The notes below the pieces were generated by a model. The model did no database searches. It was not told where the DNA came from and saw only the letters and a program-made list of their open reading frames with translations. Both the position numbers and the translations under genes were made by a program. From NCBI GenBank assembly GCA_021234155.1, contig JAJEKV010000011.1, positions 8,851,132 through 8,915,131 on the forward strand: a DNA stretch of 64,000 nucleotides, given 5' to 3'. Every line of letters starts with the position of its first letter. Position 1 is the first letter of the stretch. This document shows positions 48,191 to 60,200 of this stretch, in pieces. The DNA is from Isoetes taiwanensis (lineage: Eukaryota; Streptophyta; Lycopodiopsida; Isoetales; Isoetaceae).

Positions 48191-48779
48191 TTGAAATCCT
48201 TGTTTCCATAGAACCGGAGTTGATTGTATAGAAATCTCTACAAGGGGACCAAACTAGTCATTGTTGTAAATGGAACTAATTTTGGTCATGGTTATTTGCT
48301 AATAAATTGATTATGGCATGGTCTACTGCAAGCATTCTTGCGGATTAGCAACTCCTTTTGTGTCTGATTGTTTTGTTGTTCACATGTCCATGTGTAGAGC
48401 AAGTCTCTGCAAGGGTAGACATAACTTCTTCTCCTCACTCATAATTTCTTCTCCCTTGACAAAAACAGTATCTTGCGAGTCTCAAGTTGCCATGAATTTC
48501 ACAAGCAACAAGCAAAGTTGTCCATCCAATAATATTGGACTAGATATTAGATTATAACAAATCTTTTGCTTCACCGAGCCATCCTGCATGAGCTAAAATG
48601 CAATTACAATGGGAAACAGTTGGCAAAATGCCTTAATATTTAGATTAGATACAAAGAACCAACTGCCATGGTCTAGTAAACCAGCACGACTACAAGCAAT
48701 AAGAATATTTGTAAACATTACTTCATCTAGCTTTTAATCATGTCATTGCATACTTGAAAGTAATCTAGAGTCATGTGCA

Positions 48780-50510
48780 TGCAAGGCAAATCTTGCAATG
48801 ATTGCATCCCATGAAATCATGTCCCATGAACATATGCAAGCAAAAGGCCTGTGTCCAGATATAGTGACATTTTGTCCAGATGTAGTGACATTTTGCTACA
48901 TCTTGAAAGCATGTGGCAGCATAGGAGCACTGGATAAAGGGCGTGAGTTACATAAGAGAATTGCTCGAAGAGGACTTGAAAAGGATATTTCTATTAGCAA
49001 TGGTTTGATTGACATGTTTACCAAGTGTGGATTAGTTACAGATGCATGAAATGTGTTTGTTAAGATGGCAGTCTGAGATGTTATATCATGGACTTCATAA
49101 ATTATTGCTGCTTATGCGAATGAGGTCGCAGGGTGTATCCCTAAATGTAGTTACATTTGTGTGCACCTTGAAAGCCTGTGCCGGCTTGGGCACTTTAGAT
49201 ACGGGTCAAGATATTCACACTGAGATGTCTCAGAAGGGTTTTGAGGGATATCCTTTTCTTGATAATGTTTGGCCATGATGTATATAAGTGTGGCTCACTT
49301 CAAGTCATTGACGAGTTGCCCAATAAGTAGAGACTTAGTGTTGTGGATCGCCTTCAGAAGTTGGGCTTGATCAGAAGGCATTTGGATGTAAGATGCCATT
49401 GGAGGGCCTCTCTTGCAATGCTATCACATATGTTTGCCGTCTGAAAGCATGCAGTAACCTAGGAGCTATAGAAAGGGATAGGAAAATGCACTTTGAAGTT
49501 ACACAAAAAGGGTTAGAAGAACATTTCTTTGTTAACAACAGCTTATGTATGCTAAATATGGCTTTGCTGCAGAAGCAAGGGATGCATTTGACAAGCTCCC
49601 TATTCAAGATGTCATCTCTTATTCTGCAATTATAGGAGAGTATCGAATGAATCATGATGGTAACTTGGCCGTGCAGTGTTTGGAGAACATGGAAAGCCAA
49701 GATATAAAGCTAGATGCTGTTACTTTTTTATCTCTGCTTACAGCATGTAGCCATGCCAGCCAGATGGTACCAGGCCAGCAGTATTTCAATATGATGAGAA
49801 AATTCTTATCTCACCAACAATAAACCACTACAATTGTATGATTGACCTTCTTGGACGATCCGAACATTTACATGAGGCAATAAAGGTTACTTGAAAATGC
49901 AGAACCATTGTTATCTAGAGAAACGTATATAGAACTTGCTAACTGCCTGCAATACATGTACAGAAGTAGACTTTACGTTGCTTTCTGAGGCTCGTCCAAA
50001 TAAATACAGAACATTTGGCTTCTTATATACTTATGGCCAGTATTTATGCAACTGACGGCAGGCGGGATGATGCAAATAAAATAGAAGAATTGAGAAAACC
50101 TGAAGAAGCAATGAAAAAACCTGCAAGGGCATTAATAGAGATCAATAAGAAGGTGCACGAGTTTATTGCTGGTGACAATAAAAATACAAAAGTCATGGCA
50201 ATGTTAGAAACTCTAAATTCACATATGAAAAAAGAAGGATATGTACCAAATGTCGACCTGGTACTGAAACCTCTATCTGATAATGAGAAAGAGACTGCAT
50301 TGCATGGCCATGCTAAGAAACTAGCCATTGCTTTTGGGCTGCTTCACACTCCACAAGGCCAAAAGCTTTAGAATGTGCAATGATTGCTATAATGGAAGAC
50401 GTGAGATAGCTCTTCGTGAGAGCAGTTGGGTTCATCATTGCAATGATGGCTTATATTCTTGTGGAGATGTGGTGATCTTTGGAGGCTGGGATCACGTTCT
50501 TATCTGGATG
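48780..50510 (+). pseudogene. PLS-class pentatricopeptide repeat protein with DYW-type C-terminus, broken
   Basis: PPR repeats are legible in successive frames: PDVVTFCYILKACGSIGALD (about 48870), VVTFVCTLKACAGLGTLDTG (about 49145), NAITYVCRLKACSNLGAIER (about 49420) and VISYSAIIGEYRMNHDGNLA with AVTFLSLLTACSH (about 49600-49755). E/E+ blocks follow (KKVHEFIAGDNKNTKVMAML, HGHAKKLAIAFGLLHTP, about 50145-50350). A DYW-domain end comes after another shift (MCNDC, REIALRESSWVHHCNDGLYS, CGDVV in place of CGDYW). At least five frameshifts or stops occur. Intact relatives are organelle RNA-editing factors in which DYW is the cytidine deaminase. This copy cannot make the protein. Confidence 0.85.
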
Positions 50511-50600
50511 GTGTGGCTGGCCATTAATATGCCTAGAGGTTTTATCCTGATTTTTTTATACCCATAGATAGGACTATAATTATAATGTCGTGGACGTTAA

Positions 50601-50632
50601 AATAAACTTCCTTCCTTCCTTCCTTCCTTTGT
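50601..50632. repeat. (CTTC)n microsatellite
   Basis: About six tandem CTTC units lie just beyond the PPR pseudogene. Simple repeat. Confidence 0.85.
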
Positions 50633-50960
50633 ATAGGTTTGTATGTGAAAAGGGTGCAAGTATAGACATTAGGAATACGTATCTCTCAACGCTTGTACCT
50701 ATTGCAACCTTTATTGTAACAACTTTCCTTGTATGAGATACAAACGTAGCGGTGTTAATTGCAAACTTTATCTCTGCAACTTATTGATGTCTATTTGCTA
50801 TTTGTTGGGACTTCTTGATGTACTTTCTAGGAAAAAGTTATTACAGAATGTGTTAATTTGGATTTAATAGCAGAGTAACAGTAATGAGTAGAAATTTTTC
50901 CCTTCATATTGATAGTGATTTATTGTTTGAGTTGTTTCTCGCATTTATTAGTTTAGTTGC

Positions 50961-51012
50961 TTCTATTCTATTCTATTCTATTCTATTCTATTCTATTCTA
51001 TTCTATTCTATT
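50961..51012. repeat. (TTCTA)n pentanucleotide array
   Basis: Ten perfect TTCTA units. The same pentamer ends the LINE copies at 1.8 and 19.65 kb, so this may be the tail of a lost or very short LINE insertion. No LINE coding sequence precedes it. Confidence 0.85.
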
Positions 51013-51414
51013 GACATTAACTCAATTACATTATTTTTTAGATTCTAATATTTTATTATTTTTTCTAGCAACAAGAAGCAAAAGCAAGAAGGGCAAAGGG
51101 TCTTTGGTATCCATCGCTACCCCTAGCTCCGACGACATGGCTCGAGTACTTAACAATATGGATGTTGAAAATCTAAAGGCGATGCAAGAACAAATCATCA
51201 GTAGATTACGGTCTACCCCATCAATTTCCAAGTCCTCAAAGCGAAGAGCTAGCGGCTCTTCTTCTACTCATTGGATGGGTCAGAGCCAGACTCATTAAGC
51301 ATTGAACAACATCCACTCACTTAGATGAATATGCATACTCGAGGGGCCATGCGGAAGAAACGACAATGGAGATCGTGTTTACAAAGCTTCCAAAAGGAGA
51401 GGTATGCTCAATTT

Positions 51415-51640
51415 TCACTAGTAGAGATAACCCTTGTTTATCACGGTTTTTGTCACGCAAAATACACTATATTATTATATTATTAGTATCGTGACAAATA
51501 ACTTTTCTCACTCGTGACAAACATGAAACCACTTGTCACGCGTGATAAATAAATATATTTGTCACGCGTAACAAATGTTAGTTTGTCACGCGTGATAAAT
51601 AATTATATTTGTCACGCATGACAAATCTTATTGTGGTACT
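51415..51640 (+). mobile_element. CACTA-type terminus with subterminal GTCACGCGTGA repeats
   Basis: CACTAGTAGAGATAACCC at 51415 resembles a plant CACTA terminal repeat. About 200 bp inside it hold at least five copies, in both orientations, of TTGTCACGCGTGATAAAT-like words (about 51455-51625). Such subterminal motif clusters are where the CACTA regulatory protein binds. The matching opposite end was not found to the right. Its orientation excludes it as the terminus of the transposase relic to its left. Confidence 0.6.
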
Positions 51641-51649
51641 TAGATCAAC

Positions 51650-54178
51650 AAAATATGGCCATAAGTTAAGCAAAGTCGAAAATACGAAGCCGTGGAAGCA
51701 GTGCATAGGACTTATAGAAAGGGTATTTTTGTGAAATACATCCTTGGAATTATGGCGAAGAGATGGAATCGTTGGAAGTATGCTTCTTTCTCCAACTTTG
51801 TCCAATTCCCCCCTTTTTTTTTTACTTATCATGATATATATCTATTCTAATTCGCAATTAAAAATAGGAACAACTTACACAAGAAGATATGCAAAGGAAT
51901 AAAATGCAGGCCCATTAACGTCTCGAAAGAGACATGGAAAATATTCAAAGCCCCCATGTTCCACCCACATGAACATCAAAAGAGAAACTCCATCTCGAGA
52001 ATCATCCGCTGCAGCACAGCATAGCTCAGCAGTCCCAGGAGTGTGTATGCTTCAGAAGAAGTGGGAGCTACTTTCAACCACTTGCAGAGCGATGGAGAGG
52101 CTAGGAGCGGGTGGAAGTTCCTCCGGAGCATATATTTGGAGTAGATTCCTTGGTAGATCATCTAGTTAGGATTCCAGATGTGTTAGCATTTCGTATCTCT
52201 AGTAGAGCCATTCTAGAACCCTCAATTTGGATCTCGAACCGTAATCAATGGACCCTAACTGTAAGTTAGATGTATGTGATTAGGATTAGATGTATTCTCA
52301 TTATTTATCATGTTATTTGATCGATCATGCTTGCACCTCTTGTACTGTGAATGAGGGTAGAGCCTTGTTTAGATGATGCTTCTAGTTTATACCCTTTAGT
52401 TCTTATTATATGCGGCATGTCCATAGAGCCCACCTGGCTACTGAGGCTATTGTGTGACTGTGCACCATATAACAGGGTCAGTGGCAAAGTGGAGGGAGGT
52501 CCTTGCTGAGCGCAGCTACTTGGGACTCATAGCGGGCTATGCTTATAGTTGGTCATTTCGTGTGGGCTGGGTATGAGTCCGGCACTTCTTGGGTCAAAGG
52601 TGTCGCCCTGATTCTTGTTTTGGGTAGTTCAGTCAGCTATAGACATGTGTCGCCACGATCCTCTAGTTGCCCATGGAGCCACTGCACTTCGAGAGGGGGA
52701 GATGCAACCCCTCCTACCCCATTGGTCGGACCGCGGAGATGCAACCCGAAGTAGTCCTATCGGGTGATACCATGGAATTACATCTACGACATAGTCACGA
52801 CATAGTCTGATTTACTCTATCTGCAAGGTATGCACAGGAGGGGCAGATGGAGTGGTCAACCCTAGCCATTGTCTATTCCAAGCCCAAGTCATTGTTATAA
52901 TCCGGTCTGCTCTATCTTGAGACCCCAGCCATTAGTCTACTTTCCCCACGAGTCCGAGCCTGGGTAGGAGCTCATGTGATGATGATGTATTGATATCTAT
53001 GATGGATCTATGGATGGATAGGTAGTAGTACCCTTCGAGCTAGTTGGTCGTGTTGTTATTGCTAGTGCTGATGTTTATGTTTATGCTTCTGTTGTTATAG
53101 GAGCCCATAGGGGAAGGCCGTGCAAGACACCTTCGTGTCCCCTTCCCACACCATGGCCATCTCAGGTGTGGGATAGATGGAGGGGAATTTCTCGCGAGAT
53201 GTACGCCGGAGCGTCGTATATTTGGTGGGGAGTGTCACAGATGCAATTCGTTCAGTTGGCAATGTTGACAAAGTCTGTCCTCACATGCCCCCCGAATCCA
53301 TTTGCATGTCTCAATTTTGAGGCAATTTGTGAATTGAAGCTCTCAGTCCGCACTTTTTTCATGGGCAAATGTGTACGTAGGTAGCGATGTGAAGTAGAAT
53401 GCATATGATGCTTCTCTCAAAGGAAGGAAGGAGGAGGAGGAGGAGGAGGAAATTTTACGTCACGCCACATGAGAACATATGACATTCTAGAAAGCATGCC
53501 TCATGTGTTCACATGTGGGCAAACAGGAATGCAGACATCTTTATTCTCGTGCAACTCCATTCATCCTTACTTCTATTTCAAGCTTACGAGAACTTTGTTT
53601 GTACTTGGGATATAAGGCGACGACATTTAGATATTCTTGGTGAGTATAAATAATTTTAGAACAGGAGATACATATGCTATTGAGGTACATATCCTATTGT
53701 GCCAATGGGTTGTTGGTAGGTCTTCCCCCATTTTGTCATCTATTCCTTCAATTTCACATACCAACCTCCATATCCATACCCTCAAAAATTGAATTTAAAG
53801 GTGCGTGTATACACACATTTTGCCTATGATTGATGGCTCAACTAACATATTTTAGAAAGAGCATAAAAGCTAGGCACGCCATGCACACGTATCCTAAAAG
53901 AAACAAAAATTGTCCGATATGATATGATACAAGAGACAGTGCGGTATGTTATTTGGAAACATGGGACACAATAGCAAGATCAACGGCCAGGAGGATGCCA
54001 CGAGGCGTAATTAATATTCCAGTAAGGAAAGAGAAGGTAGAGAATTAATGACGAATTCAAAACGGAGGTGGGTTGTTGAGAGCGATTTAAGACGGAAAAA
54101 GAGGTGCAGGAGCTCTGCGTTTCGTGGAATAGAGGGGAGAGATCGCTCGCCAAAACGCTGCATTTGGGCGCTGCTGAG
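51650..54178. other. Intergenic region upstream of the CASP-like gene
   Basis: No recognised gene. Short frames at about 51969-52169 and 52539-52754 lack known domains. About 52400-53240 is richer in G+C and reads like an LTR or leader of a retroelement, but no repeat partner lies in the window. A GGA repeat is at about 53430-53452. The CASP-like promoter should lie in the last few hundred bases; no TATA box was assigned. Confidence 0.4.
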
Positions 54179-55163
54179 ATGGGCGGCTACACAGACGCTG
54201 AGCAGGCTGCAAAATCTCCCCCTAAAAAACGAGCAACCGCCTTAGATCTTCTTTCTGCTCTTCTTCGAGTCCTTGCATTGCTGGTCTGTGTTTTGCTCGT
54301 TGCCTTGCTTGTTTCTACCCATCAAACTATAAATCTTCCCGGCGGTATTTCTCTGGAAGCTAAATATGACAACACTAAAGCTCCCGTGTAAGTTCTGTGC
54401 TTTCTTTCACATTTTGTGTTTGGTCTCTTATGGGTTTCAGTGTAGCAGTTTATTTCTGTTTTGATCTTTCACATTTTGTTGGGTTTCTGTGTAGCAGGCT
54501 TATGAACTGTGCTTTCTTTCTATAACTTAACTTAATATTTCACATTTTGTGTTTGGTCTGTAGTAGTTTATTTCTGTTTTGATCTTTCACATTTTGTTGG
54601 GTTTCTGTTTAGCAGGCTTATGAAGGTGTTATGTTTGTTTCTCTTGCTTAATCCATCTAAACAATCTCTAAGGCATTTTTTCTTCTTCTTTGATTCCAAG
54701 CTTTACTTAATCCTTTCTTTTGCAGAGTCCTCGTTGCTGTAGATTCGGTCTGTGCCACATACGCTCTAATCCTTGCACTCCTTTCCATCTTTTCAATCTG
54801 CACAAAACGAAGCATTTTCCAAAACACCATCTTTGCTTGGTTTATATTCCTAACAGATCAGGTATGCATATCATAAACCCAACTCGGATTTCCCATTTCG
54901 TCATCTGACAACAAAACTATTTTTTTCAACAGATCTTCACCTATGTCTTGCTAGGGGCTGCCGCCGCTGCAGCAGAAGTGGGTTACATAGCCAAAAAGGG
55001 CGAAGAAAAGGTTCACTGGACAGAAGGATGTTCGGTTTTCAAACGTTTTTGCGATCGATACTCTGGTGCAGTGATCGTTTCCTTCATTGCAGTGCTGGTT
55101 TTTGCAAATTCCGCAGCAATTTCTGCTTTCTATCTTTTCCGAAGATATAAGCCTGTTAGCTAA
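54179..55163 (+). CDS. CASPL: CASP-like four-helix membrane protein
   Basis: Three exons with GT-AG introns (54179-54387, 54726-54861, 54933-55163) encode 191 aa, the usual CASPL length. The start is the ATG followed by GGYTDAEQAA. Residues 1-20 form a short cytoplasmic tail (KSPPKKRATALDL). Four transmembrane helices follow: TM1 about 24-46 (LLSALLRVLALLVCVLLVAL, with the conserved Arg); TM2 about 72-95; TM3 about 103-130, with the conserved Asp (FLTDQIFTYVLLGAAAAAAE); TM4 about 156-180 (GAVIVSFIAVLVFANSAAIS). The second extracellular loop has the family pattern HWTEGCSVFKRFCDRYSG with two cysteines. Relatives multimerise in plasma-membrane domains; true CASPs scaffold the Casparian strip, while CASPL roles are mostly unknown. 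All junctions keep frame and nothing is broken. It stands alone, with its own promoter. Confidence 0.95.
54394..54625. repeat. Tandem duplication in CASP-like intron 1
   Basis: Two copies of about 130 bp repeat CTTTCACATTTTGTTGGGTT and GTGTAGCAGGCTTATGAA. They make up most of the first intron and leave the splice sites untouched. Confidence 0.8.
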
Positions 55164-55682
55164 ACTTTAATGTATATCCAGCAACGCTGGAATGTGCAGT
55201 GATATTTAATCGATGTCCTATTTCAATCTGTCTTTCCATTCATTGACGGATTCGGAATGCATTAACTACTCTACGTACTGCTACAAATTTTAAAAATATT
55301 GTGAAATTGTCTATCATATTTTCATTATAAAATAGCCTATATATTAAAGCATGAATTACAGATTATGCAACATATGGAAAATCAACTATTGCAAGCACAT
55401 CAAAAACAGTTTTTACAGTTATTACAAGAATAGTGTTCATGCATGGGAAGTTTATTACAACAATAGTGTTCATGCATGGGAAGTCTTTCGCCATTAGAGC
55501 CCTTTCATAGTGGAATGCCCCTCCTCATGGCAATTACCTAGTATTAATTCAATATTAACAAACCATTTGATAATAAGCATGTATTTGACTTCGACCAATT
55601 AGCTGTTGTTTTGTATTTTGTGGCATTTTGATAAAGAATAAAAGGGAAATTTTTAAAGGGGAGTCATCGTTTTAGTCAACTA

Positions 55683-55775
55683 ATTTTTGGGTTGCCCCTA
55701 GGGGGGCAAATCCTTGTTTATGTAGTTTGTGGCATATCCTAGGTATATACAAGAATATACTTAGGATATGCTGGT
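55683..55775 (-). repeat. Hairpin-bearing repeat module, copy 2
   Basis: Reverse-oriented copy of the module at 11595-11690. It has a TTGGGTTGCCCCTAGGGGGG block, then a hairpin with arms 55732-55747 and 55756-55771 (one mismatch, 8-bp loop). The shared sequence continues weakly past the hairpin to about 55930. Confidence 0.7.
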
Positions 55776-55961
55776 GATTGCTCCAAACCCATTCTTGGCT
55801 GTAAATTGGCGGTTTTGTGTGTTCTAGATGGCGAACGTTCCAACCGGGTAACTGGCAGGGCAGACCAACCTCCAATTTGATGCTGGGCCCTAGAAATGCC
55901 ATGGCCGAGCAGAAGAGTAGTGCCATGCATTATGGTGGCCAGGCGGAAGGATAACATCCGC

Positions 55962-56622
55962 TCTAAATTGTTTAAGATTTTCTTATTCTGGTAGGGTTAA
56001 ATTTTATGTGATTTCTTCTAGCACCTCGAAGCCTTGTGAGACGGTGATTGTGTTTTAGGGAAAAGAAGCTTCGTTTTTCCAGAGGAAAAAAAGGTGCTAA
56101 GAAGTTGGATACGATCCCAGGTGAAGACCAATGTGGCCCAATGCTCCAAAAGGACCCTCGTGTTGCTGCAAAAGAAAGGGCAGTTCGGCAGACAATTATG
56201 GATGAATGACTGCATAGCTCGGAGGATACTTCTGTGGTAAATGTTGTGTGTTTAACTATGACGACCTCGAGGAAGAGCACGAAGATACAACCAGGTATGC
56301 TTAGGTTCTAAATTATTTAAGTTTTTCTTATTCTGGTAGGGTTAAATTTCTATGTGATTTCTTCTAGCATCTCGAAGCCTTGTGACACGGTGATTGTGTT
56401 TTAGGGAAAAGAAGCTTCGTTTTTCCAAAGGAAAAAAAGGTGTTAAGAAGTTGGATACGGTCCCAGCTGAAGAACAATGTGGCCCAATGCTCCAAAGGGG
56501 CCCTCGTGTTGCTGCAATAGAAAGGGCAATTCGGCGGACAATTATGGATGAACAACTGCATAGCTCGGAGGATACTTCTGTGCTAAATGATGTGGTGGCA
56601 GCTGAAGAAGAATAGGTCAATT
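55962..56622 (+). repeat. Tandem duplication (about 345 bp x 2) carrying a short exon-like ORF
   Basis: Two diverged copies (55962-56300 and 56307-56622) share TTATTCTGGTAGGGTTAAATT, AAAAGAAGCTTCGTTTTTCC and ATTATGGATGAA. In copy 2 the plus frame 56394-56618 is open (REKKLRFSKGKKGVKKLDTV, then IERAIRRTIMDEQLHSSEDT, ending AAEEE). In copy 1 the same frame has TGA after IMDE. I do not recognise the peptide: basic first half, acidic end. AG/GT-like signals flank it, so it could be an exon of a lost gene or of a transposon. Confidence 0.65.
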
Positions 56623-56644
56623 TGATTATTTAGATCGTTGTATT

Positions 56645-57171
56645 ATCCCCCAACACATAACAACCAACACATCATAACCATTGACATTAACAACCAACAC
56701 AAAACTACCATTGACATTAATTAACACAACCATTGAGTCCAACACATTTAAATTAAAATCCCCCTTAAACCCCCTTTGGTTTGGGTGCATATTCACACGG
56801 GGGGTGACGTAGGGCAGCGAGAGCCCTCATAATTGTATTTTGCACGTACGAAATTAACACTATATAGTATTTCGCTTGAAATCTTATAGTATTTTGCGAA
56901 TCTTGTTATACAGTATAGCAAATTTTGTACTTGCATACCCCACAAACGAGGAACTTTACGTACGGTGTAGATTAAGGAATAAGGGGTGAATATGTCTATC
57001 CAACAGCTCTCGTTGCCCGGAGTCACCCCCCGTATGAATATGCACCCAAACCAAAGGGGGTTTAAGGGGGATTTTAATTTAAATGTGTTGGACCCAATGG
57101 TTGTGTTAATTAATGTCAATGGTAGTTATGTGTTGGTTGTTAATGTCAATGGTTGTTATGTGTTGGGGGAT
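56645..57171. mobile_element. Foldback MITE, copy A
   Basis: The left arm (about 56645-56805) and right arm (about 57010-57171) are inverted copies of each other. They start ATCCCCCAACACATAACAAC and include CCCTTAAACCCCCTTTGG and TGCATATTCAC. The interior contains GTACTTGCATACCCCACAAA. A second copy, with its interior in the opposite orientation, lies at 58185-58631. It has no coding capacity; the short frames found in it are repeats read as protein. Confidence 0.85.
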
Positions 57172-57892
57172 TTAATTTTTATATGTTGGATATTAATGGT
57201 TTGTGTTGCAAAAAAATTTTTTTGGCCCCTTCGGGGCCTTAGGGACGTCACCCCCCTCCCCTCGGTGTGACAAAAATTTTAGAATTCAAACCAGAAAAAA
57301 ACTAGAATTCATTTGAGGCTTTCATCACCTGTAGCTTTTGAATTTGATCACAATAAACCAAATAGAACATAAATAAAAGTTACCATAAAGATAGAGCAGA
57401 TTGATCCCATTATTCTGAAAGTCATAAAGTTTGCAACATCCATAACAAACATTTTTCAACTGGAATTTAACAGCAGCCTTTGGCCTCCATGGATTCTTAT
57501 AGTGAGAAACCAAAGTGGGAAACTTTTCTGCTTGTTAGCACAAGGATCTAGAAGCCTTGGAATTTGCTTAATAACTGCCTCAAAATCTGAAAATGCATGG
57601 TAATTTTTTGCAAGCTTCATTTGGAATGAGCCATAAAACAATATCCAAAGCGCAATCCTGTATTAATCAGCTGGTAAGATGTGAAAGCCTACCAAACCCG
57701 GCCAAAAAATTGCTGTTTTAGCATAGATAACTTAACCAAACATATCCATATCATACATTACCAAAAAGATCTCAGAGAGAGCTTTCCAACGCAATAAAAA
57801 TCATCTCAAACAGAGCTCTGGATCAAAAGTTATATTAGAAATGTGTTGCCGGTGGGGAAACTGTACTACATGCGCCCTTCAAGCCCTTCATG

Positions 57893-58081
57893 TGTCCATT
57901 ATGCACCACACACACAAAAAGAGGGCTTTTGTTGTGAGCCATTGATTGTTGACCATTGGAAAAAAAGGCTAAAATCAATGGCCCTTCATGTGCCCATTAT
58001 GCACCACACGCACAAAAAAGGGGCTTTTGTTGTAAGCCATTGGTTGTTGACCATTGAAAAAACAAAGGCTAGAATCAATGG
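57893..58081. repeat. Tandem duplication (about 88-100 bp x 2)
   Basis: Two head-to-tail units start GCCCTTCATGTGYCCATTAT, contain GCTTTTGTTGT and TTGTTGACCATTG, and end in AATCAATGGC. Confidence 0.9.
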
Positions 58082-58184
58082 CTCAGAAATGGTGCACTCT
58101 AGATGTACGCATTAGTACATCCATTTGAATACATCACGAAATCATAGGAAAATCTTAGTGAAAAGCGTACAAAAACACAAAGAA

Positions 58185-58631
58185 AACCAACACACAACTA
58201 CCATTAACATTAATTATCACAACCATTGGATCCAACACATTTACATTAAAATCCCCCTTAAACCCCCTTTGGTTTGGGTGCATATTCACACGGGGGGTGA
58301 CTCCAGGCAACGAGAGCTGTTGGATAGGCATATTCACCCCTTATTCCTTAATCTACACCGTACGTAAAATTCCTCGTTTGTGGGGTATGCAAGTACAAAA
58401 TTTGTTATACTGTATAACAAGATTTGCAAAATACTATAAGATTTGAAGCAAAATACTATATGGTGTTGATTTTGTACGTGCAAAATATAATTATAAGGGC
58501 TCTCGCCGCCCTCACGTCACCCTTGTGTGAATATGCACCCAAACTAAAAGGGGTTTAAGGGGATTTTAATTTAAATGTGTTGGATCCAATGGTTGTGATA
58601 ATTAATGTTAATGGTAGTTGTGTGTTGGTTG
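58185..58631. mobile_element. Foldback MITE, copy B
   Basis: Same family as 56645-57171: arms with AACCAACACACAACTACCAT and CCCTTAAACCCCCTTTGG, right arm inverted (GGGGTTTAAGGGGATTTT). Its internal segment is inverted relative to copy A, so the copies differ in orientation of insertion. Confidence 0.85.
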
Positions 58632-58734
58632 TTATATTAAAAAAATTTTGGGCCCTTAGGGCCCTAAAAAACCAAACATATGTAAAAACATGTAAACATG
58701 CAAAACATGAATATCTAATATCTAGCATTATAAC

Positions 58735-58760
58735 AAAAAAAAAAAAAAAAAAAAAAAAAA
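58735..58760. repeat. Poly(A) tract
   Basis: An uninterrupted run of about 25 A residues. It could be a retroposon tail, but no source sequence is recognised upstream. Confidence 0.8.
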
Positions 58761-60027
58761 CTAATATGAAGCACGAGTAACTATAATATTATAGCATAAT
58801 GTAACTTAATTACATACGGCTTTAAAAGCATATTATTTAAAAATTTATTAAGCCATTGAAGACAGCAAGAGTATTATAGCAATTTTGAAGCACTCAAAAT
58901 AGATAGCGGCTTAAGATACGATATACATCTTCGTTGATTTGCCTATGAAACAGTCTGCAGAGGGCAGTTAGCCTATTTACTTAGCGCCGACGTAAACCCA
59001 ACCAACCAACCATAATAACAACACATCAATAGGGTCTTAGCCATCTTGCAGTGGTGGTTCTTGATGGTGGCAGGACTAATTGAACTTGATCTTCATTTAT
59101 TGGATTCTCTAGTACAGTAATGTTGTTTCAACATCATGTTGACTTCAGGCATCGAAGAAATGTCATGTGGAATTGATGGATTGAGAGATTCTATAGTCTG
59201 CATGAACGTAAAGGAAAGAAATTGGTTAGATTGATATTAATTTAGAAAATAGAATTTTACTAGTGAAATAAAATTGAATCAATAAAAGCTTTTGACACTC
59301 AATAATGTTTTATTCACAAACCATTGCATGAAAGACAACAACATCAACGTTACTCTGCAGTAACAATTGGTGAAGTTCATAAAGAACTTAGTGACACTTT
59401 CTCACGGGTTGCCTGGCTTTGGTTTAACAAGTGAAGAGAATCGACCGGTTTGGTGATGTGGAGTAGGTTTCTGTAAGCGGTCGGTGAAGCGAGATCAAGG
59501 ATAGAGGTTTTGAAGCAAGCTTGCTCGTTAGCATTCCACGTGTTACCCATTACTGACTATTTCTCTTTCACAATGAAACCATTGTTTATCAATCCATATG
59601 ATTTTGGATGCTCCATATGGCCAGCCCTTTGTTTGGATGATCGCATTTCGAAAAGCGGCATGGAATAATCCACTTTGTTTGTGTGCACAAGAATCCATTT
59701 GTTGATTGAAGCTAAAAGGCTGGTTACTATGAATAATCCAAAGCGGGCCGGGAATATCCAAGAAGTTGGAAGCAAGCAGAGGGCCTAAAACTCTAAACTC
59801 TTTTAGAATCTGCAACAAATCTTAGAACAGACAAAGTGAAGGAAACAAAGGCGGGTTTTGCAGCATTGCATTGTAGAATCAGAAAACCAATATCTTGTAA
59901 AAAATACCATTATATTAACTGAAGAAACATTAAAAAAACAAATACCTTTGTAAATGTGAGCAAAAAATCCATCTCGTGATAACCTTCCATCAGCAAACAT
60001 CCACTCCGGCAACAAGAATCCAAGAGG

Positions 60028-60200
60028 GCAAGTACACATGCACATGCGCATGCACATGCACATGCACATGCACAAGCAGAATACACATGCACATGCACAT
60101 GCACATGCACATGCACACACGTGCACGTGCACATGCACATGCACATGCACATGCACATGCACACACGTGCACATGCACGTGCACATGCATACACATGCGC
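60028..60200. repeat. (CACATG)n hexanucleotide microsatellite
   Basis: About 170 bp of alternating CACATG/CACGTG units, interrupted twice. All six frames are open over much of it and give His/Met/Cys/Ala repeats, which are artefacts. Confidence 0.95.

Noticed and set aside
44881-51430. Pairing the CACTA terminus at 51415 with the transposase relic as one element
   Set aside because: The terminus faces right, away from the relic. A right-hand end of the relic would read ...CTAGTG on the plus strand.
57325-57641. Minus-strand frames with CYGCC pattern as a zinc-finger gene
   Set aside because: The cysteine spacing does not complete any finger, and the neighbouring sequence resembles a retroelement leader.
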